Positions 59,943 through 64,000 of a DNA stretch of 64,000 nucleotides are shown piece after piece. Position 1 is the first letter of the stretch, and each line of letters begins with the position of its first letter. The notes under the pieces are model-generated. The model was not told where the DNA came from and made no database searches. It worked only from the letters and a program-made list of their open reading frames with translations. The position numbers and the translations under genes were made by a program. The stretch spans positions 1-64,000 of the forward strand of contig JAJQGO010000030.1 of NCBI GenBank assembly GCA_021200415.1, written 5' to 3'. Source of the stretch: Ruminococcus sp. GTDB lineage: Bacteria; Bacillota; Clostridia; Oscillospirales; Ruminococcaceae.

Positions 59943-59978
59943 TGAGCTGTTCTGATTCTTCGGAACAGCTCATTTTTT
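59943..59978 (+). terminator. Terminator after the zinc-ribbon gene
   Basis: A 10-bp stem TGAGCTGTTC / GAACAGCTCA with a 10-nt loop and TTTTTT. Confidence 0.92.
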
Positions 59979-59992
59979 GAAATGCGTAAAGC

Positions 59993-60021
59993 TTGAAATA
60001 TAATAGATATTATGGTATAAT
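59993..60021 (+). promoter_or_regulatory. Promoter immediately upstream of repeat G
   Basis: TTGAAA (59993-59998), a 17-bp spacer and TATAAT (60016-60021) preceded by TG as an extended -10. The expected transcription start (60027-60029) falls on the first base of repeat G. No plus-strand gene follows for about 570 bp. Confidence 0.65.
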
Positions 60022-60027
60022 ATTTAA

Positions 60028-60200
60028 GGCAACACCGCACAAAGCACGCCTGACGGCTTTGCCGCACATCTGCTTTTATCTTTTCCGTCATCTTGCACAA
60101 AAACTCCTTGCCATACACAAAGTATGCCTGCGTCGCTTTTATACAATCTGACGAAAAATCTAATGGCGCATCTGCACGACAATCTTTGTGCGGTGTTACC
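60028..60200 (+). repeat. Interspersed palindromic repeat, copy G (long form, possibly transcribed)
   Basis: 173 bp, flanked by TTAA on both sides (60024-60027 and 60201-60204). The ends GGCAACACCGCACAAAG and CTTTGTGCGGTGTTACC are inverted with one mismatch. Inside is a second imperfect inverted repeat (TTCCGTCA...TGACGAA) around CCATAC...GTATG. The promoter at 59993-60021 would transcribe it from its first base. Confidence 0.93.
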
Positions 60201-60214
60201 TTAAGGCAGCATAA

Positions 60215-60634
60215 CTATCCGCCGTGATGAGCATTGACCGAAAGCTTTCCCCTCCGCGGATTAAGCCTGCGGCGTATCGCCATGCATAAGTAATATGCGG
60301 GAATGCAAAGAAGAAACCATGCCGCCGAAAAGGGCAGGCATATCTGTCCGAGGAAATTCATGGGAACTGTCGAGTAATCCCACACATTCCAGCCCATTAC
60401 GATGTTCACGAGAACTCCCACTGCGAATTCGATTGCCGTTATTATGAAAGCGCCGATAAAGCAGCTGCGTATCAGGGAAATTGTGCGGATACTGTTGACG
60501 GCATAGAGAATTGACATGACAAGGCCGCCGGTAAGAGCCATTGTCCAGTGGGTATAGCCGCGGTTGATAATCTCAATCATGCTGTAAATAAAAAAGCCCA
60601 TGAGAAAGGCGAAAAGTTCTTGTGAAAGCTTCAT
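60215..60634 (-). CDS. CmpB-type putative ABC transporter membrane protein
   Basis: This 139-residue protein has four membrane helices and conserved acidic and aromatic residues (FFIYSMIEII, ITAIEFAVGVLVN, GWNVWDYSTVPMNFLGQIC within 20). These fit the CmpB family (annotated as putative ABC-transporter type IV), whose role is unknown. The ATG at 60634 follows GAGG. No ATPase gene is adjacent. Confidence 0.8.
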   Translation of the reverse strand: MKLSQELFAFLMGFFIYSMIEIINRGYTHWTMALTGGLVMSILYAVNSIRTISLIRSCFIGAFIITAIEFAVGVLVNIVMGWNVWDYSTVPMNFLGQICLPFSAAWFLLCIPAYYLCMAIRRRLNPRRGKLSVNAHHGG

Positions 60635-60784
60635 ATGCGTACCTCGATTCATGATTTGCTGCCTTAGTATTATGCGCAGCTTTTGATAATTTATACATTG
60701 GCATTTGCCCTTTGAAGCTCTGCTGCCGCTTGCGGAGCTTCATAGAGTCAGCGATTATTTTCAGGCGGCAGAATGGAGATTTAT

Positions 60785-62257
60785 ATGCGAAAAGGATGTA
60801 TTTTAATGCATATTTCCAGTATCCCATCTGAGTACGGCATCGGAAAAATGGGAAGTCACGCCTTTGAATTTGTGGATTTTCTTAAAAAAAGCGGCATAAA
60901 ATGCTGGCAGATACTTCCCCTTTCTCCCACGAGCTATGGGGATTCCCCGTATCAGTCCTTTTCTGTGAATGCGGGAAACCCCTATTTCATAGATTTTGAA
61001 ATCCTTGAGTTAGAGGGACTTCTCGAAGAATCTGATTATTCGGAGATTGTCTGGGAATCCGACCCAAGACGCATTGATTACAGCATTATTTACAACAACT
61101 GCTTTGATGTTCTGAGAATTGCCTATAAAAATTTCAAGCCTGCCCAGTCCCCTGATTACAGGACGTTTTGTGAGGAAAATAAATCGTGGCTGAACGAATA
61201 TGCCCTGTTCATGGCGCTTAAATTCAAAAACAACGGCAAGGCTTGGTATGAGTGGGACAAGCCTCTCGCTATGCATGATTCCAAGGCTGTTGCCGAAGCA
61301 AAAAAGGAGCTGAAGGACGATATTGGATTCTTTAAGTTCATGCAGTTTGAATTCAGCCGCCAGTGGGAAATTCTCAAGGGCTATGCCAACGATAACGGAA
61401 TCGAAATTATAGGCGATATTCCCATTTACTGCGCCCTTGACAGCGTTGAGGCGTGGGCTTCGCCGAAGCTTTTTCAGTTTGACAAGGACAAAAAGCCGAT
61501 TGCTGTTGCGGGATGTCCGCCTGATATTTTTTCTCCTACGGGTCAGCTTTGGGGGAACCCACTCTATGACTGGAGCTATCATAAAAGGACAGGCTACAAA
61601 TGGTGGATCAGCCGTATAAAACGTGCCTCTGAGCTGTATGATATAGTCAGAATCGATCATTTCAGAGGATTCGAAAGCTACTACACCATTCCCTACGGCA
61701 ACAAGGACGCAACCATCGGAAAATGGGAAAAAGGCCCTGATATTGAGCTGTTCAGAGCTGCGGGGGAAAAATTGGGCAGGCTTAATATAATTGCCGAGGA
61801 TCTGGGATTTGTTACGCCGGAGGTTCGGGAGCTTCTGGATAAATCAGGCTTTCCGGGCATGAAGGTTTTGCAGTTTGCCTTTGACAACGGAAAAAATGAC
61901 GCTCTTCCCCATAATTTCACAAGCACGAACTGCTATGCCTACACGGGAACTCACGATAACGAAACTCTCAGGGGCTGGGTTGAAGCCGCAGATCCCAAAT
62001 CGCTGAAATTTGCGAAAAAATATCTTAATGTGGAAAAGAAAAAGGATATTCCAATGGCAATGGTTCGGGCAGTGTGGGGAAGCGTCGCTCAGACGGCTGT
62101 TGCGCAGATTCAGGATTTTCTCGATTCGGGAAAGGATTGCAGAATGAACACACCGTCAACTCTCGGAGAAAACTGGCAGTTCAGGACGGTCAAGAGCGAC
62201 TTTTCACCAAAGCTCGCAAAAAAAATCAGAAAGCTGAATAAGCTGTATAATAGATAA
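60785..62257 (+). CDS. malQ: 4-alpha-glucanotransferase (amylomaltase)
   Basis: This 490-residue GH77 enzyme transfers alpha-1,4-glucan chains. It has the motifs SPTSYGDSPYQSFSVNAGNP (20 residues), DIPIYCALDSVEAWA, VRIDHFRGFESYY with the nucleophile Asp, IAEDLGFVTPEV with the acid/base Glu, and YTGTHDNETLRGW. It starts at the ATG at 60785 (GGAG 6 nt upstream) and sits 16 bp before glgP, forming a maltodextrin/glycogen operon. Confidence 0.96.
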   Translation: MRKGCILMHISSIPSEYGIGKMGSHAFEFVDFLKKSGIKCWQILPLSPTSYGDSPYQSFSVNAGNPYFIDFEILELEGLLEESDYSEIVWESDPRRIDYSIIYNNCFDVLRIAYKNFKPAQSPDYRTFCEENKSWLNEYALFMALKFKNNGKAWYEWDKPLAMHDSKAVAEAKKELKDDIGFFKFMQFEFSRQWEILKGYANDNGIEIIGDIPIYCALDSVEAWASPKLFQFDKDKKPIAVAGCPPDIFSPTGQLWGNPLYDWSYHKRTGYKWWISRIKRASELYDIVRIDHFRGFESYYTIPYGNKDATIGKWEKGPDIELFRAAGEKLGRLNIIAEDLGFVTPEVRELLDKSGFPGMKVLQFAFDNGKNDALPHNFTSTNCYAYTGTHDNETLRGWVEAADPKSLKFAKKYLNVEKKKDIPMAMVRAVWGSVAQTAVAQIQDFLDSGKDCRMNTPSTLGENWQFRTVKSDFSPKLAKKIRKLNKLYNR

Positions 62258-62273
62258 AATTCGGAGGTTTTAA

Positions 62274-64000
62274 ATGGATAAGTCGATTTTTAAGGAAAAA
62301 TTTATAGCAAAGCTCCCGTCTGATGTAAAATCAGCGTCGCCCCAGCAGATTCACAACGCTCTCGGCGATACGGTTATGGAAATGTATGCGGACAGCTGGA
62401 ATGAAAGCCGCCGTGAGCATCTCTCAAAACGCCGTGCCTGCTATCTTTCAATGGAATTTTTGGTAGGCAGAGCTGTTTACAATAATCTCATTTGCCTTGG
62501 AATTTACAAGGACGTTGAGGAGGTTTTTACTGAAATCGGAATTTCCCTTGCGGATTTGGAGGTAATTGAGGATGCTGCCCTCGGAAACGGCGGTCTGGGA
62601 CGTCTTGCGGCTTGCTTCCTTGACAGTGCGGCATCGCTGAATCTGCCCCTTGACGGCTACGGAATCCGCTATAAATACGGACTTTTTAAGCAGTCTATCG
62701 TGGACGGATTCCAGTGCGAGGATATTGACGATTGGACGAAATACGGCGATTGCTGGTCAGTGCGCTGCGATGAGGATACGGTTCTCGTCAATTACAGCGG
62801 TCAGACCGTCAAGGCTGTGCCTTATGATATGCCGATTTTCGGCTGTAAAACCAGCAATGCAGGAACTCTCCGTCTTTGGCAGGCTGAACCTGTCAGAGAA
62901 TTTGATTTCAACGTGTTCAATCAGCAGAATTACCTTGAAGCTTCAAAGGAAAAAATATACGCAGAGGATATTTCCCGTGTGTTGTACCCCAACGATGATA
63001 CAAATGAGGGCAAGAAGCTCCGTCTGAAGCAGCAGTATTTCTTCAGCTGCGCATCACTGACGGATATACTGAAAAAGCATAAGACAAGATTCGGAAATTT
63101 GGACAATCTTGCGGATTATGTTACAATACAGCTGAATGATACCCACCCTGTAATTTCAATTCCGGAGCTTATAAGGCAGCTTGTGGACAACGAGGGCTTT
63201 ACCTTCGACAGGGCATTGGAAATCGCGAAAAAGGTGTTCAACTACACCAATCACACGATTATGCAGGAGGCTCTTGAAAAGTGGAGCTGTGAGCTTGTGG
63301 AGGAGCTGCTCCCGAGAGTTTATGAGATAATCATTATGATTAACGAGGCTCTCATTGCCGAGCTTTACAGCCTGAATGTTCCCAAGGAAAAGATAAATTC
63401 AATGAAGATTATCAAGGGAAATCTCGTTCATATGGCGGATATGGCGGTTTACGCCTCATCTCACACAAACGGAGTTGCCGAAATCCATACGCAGATACTC
63501 AAGGATTCCGTTCTTGCGGATTGGTATAATCTCTATCCGGAGCGTTTCCGCAACAAGACAAACGGCATCACCCAAAGGCGCTGGCTGGCACTCTGCAACA
63601 TGGAGCTGTCGCAGCTTGTAACTGAGCTGCTGGGAACAGATGACTGGGTTGTGGATTTAAGCAGACTCAAGGAGCTTGAAAAATATGCCGATGATGAGGA
63701 GATACTCCGCAGATTTATTGATATAAAGAAAACAAAAAAGACACAGCTTTCGGACTATATTGCTCTTCACGACGGCGTGACTGTTGACCCTGAATCTATC
63801 TTCGATATACAGATTAAGCGCCTCCATGAGTATAAGCGTCAGCTTCTGAACGCATTTTCCATTCTGTATATTTATTACGGAATCAAGGACGGCTCAATTA
63901 CTGATTTTGCACCCACAACATTCATATTCGGCGCAAAGTCCGCACCGGGCTACAGGAGGGCAAAGGCAATTATCAAATATATCAACGAGATTGCAAAAAT
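62274..64000 (+). CDS. glgP: Glycogen/maltodextrin phosphorylase (3' end outside window)
   Basis: The frame runs open from the ATG at 62274 (GGAGG upstream) to the right edge, 575 codons. It shows YLSMEFLVGR, EDAALGNGGLGRLAACFLDS (20 residues), YGIRYKYGLF, QLNDTHPVISIPELIRQ and YTNHTIMQEALEKW. The PLP-binding lysine motif lies beyond the end. It releases glucose 1-phosphate from alpha-glucans and pairs with MalQ. Confidence 0.95.
   Translation, partial: MDKSIFKEKFIAKLPSDVKSASPQQIHNALGDTVMEMYADSWNESRREHLSKRRACYLSMEFLVGRAVYNNLICLGIYKDVEEVFTEIGISLADLEVIEDAALGNGGLGRLAACFLDSAASLNLPLDGYGIRYKYGLFKQSIVDGFQCEDIDDWTKYGDCWSVRCDEDTVLVNYSGQTVKAVPYDMPIFGCKTSNAGTLRLWQAEPVREFDFNVFNQQNYLEASKEKIYAEDISRVLYPNDDTNEGKKLRLKQQYFFSCASLTDILKKHKTRFGNLDNLADYVTIQLNDTHPVISIPELIRQLVDNEGFTFDRALEIAKKVFNYTNHTIMQEALEKWSCELVEELLPRVYEIIIMINEALIAELYSLNVPKEKINSMKIIKGNLVHMADMAVYASSHTNGVAEIHTQILKDSVLADWYNLYPERFRNKTNGITQRRWLALCNMELSQLVTELLGTDDWVVDLSRLKELEKYADDEEILRRFIDIKKTKKTQLSDYIALHDGVTVDPESIFDIQIKRLHEYKRQLLNAFSILYIYYGIKDGSITDFAPTTFIFGAKSAPGYRRAKAIIKYINEIAK

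Overview
The window looks like chromosomal DNA of a low-to-mid GC Clostridia, most probably a Ruminococcus-type member of the Oscillospiraceae. The evidence is dockerin modules on Thr-rich linkers, plant-polysaccharide enzymes of families GH26, GH95 and GH74, a complete Rnf complex, a Thr T-box leader, spore-coat genes (SipL-like and SpoIVA) and glycogen genes. The species cannot be named from this sequence. Nothing resembles a prophage, an integrative element, a CRISPR array or an rRNA operon.

Layout. 1-8.5 kb: the tail of a dockerin protein, a MarR-controlled heterodimeric ABC exporter, a glutaredoxin, an orphan HicB-like protein, tRNA-Thr(CGT), and three exported proteins, two of which share a module. 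8.5-16.7 kb: mfd and pth, an Sfp-type phosphopantetheinyl transferase between two repeat copies, a PHP phosphatase, an ArsR/SmtB regulator, a CPBP-like membrane protein and tadA. 16.7-29.7 kb: a GH26 mannanase and GH95 fucosidase pair, T-box/DUF6125/thrS, a transglutaminase-dockerin protein, an aspartate aminotransferase and a GH74-like protein without a signal peptide. 29.8-36.6 kb: the rnfBAEGDC operon (minus strand) headed by apbE, a NusG-II protein and a Gx transporter. 36.8-47.6 kb: glgB, TetR plus patatin, sipL-like plus spoIVA, ilvE with a 41-residue membrane peptide, a TatD-linked radical SAM protein and alr. 47.7-52.4 kb: a SLOG protein, an LCP-like protein, tatD, a PP2C phosphatase, ispD and ispF. 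52.7-59.4 kb: paaK, HAD, iorA, an unknown acidic gene, iorB, two lipoproteins and an ACT protein. 59.5-64 kb: a zinc-ribbon protein, a CmpB-type membrane protein, malQ and the start of glgP.

How the genes fit together. PaaK with IorAB forms an arylacetyl-CoA / arylpyruvate:ferredoxin module. It shares the ferredoxin pool with Rnf and could support aromatic amino acid synthesis from arylacetates or their breakdown; this is inference. glgB, malQ and glgP make up a glycogen/maltodextrin system.

The strongest unexplained signal is a family of short interspersed palindromic repeats. Seven copies and one possible fragment share 16-17 bp terminal inverted repeats beginning GGCAACACC. There is a ~71 bp short form and a 173-190 bp long form, and the two long copies are bounded by exact 4-bp direct repeats. 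The short form equals the long form after deletion between two internal CATCTGC repeats. All recognised copies point the same way, and several sit against promoters or stop codons. This looks like a MITE-like element, possibly with a transcribed and structured function.
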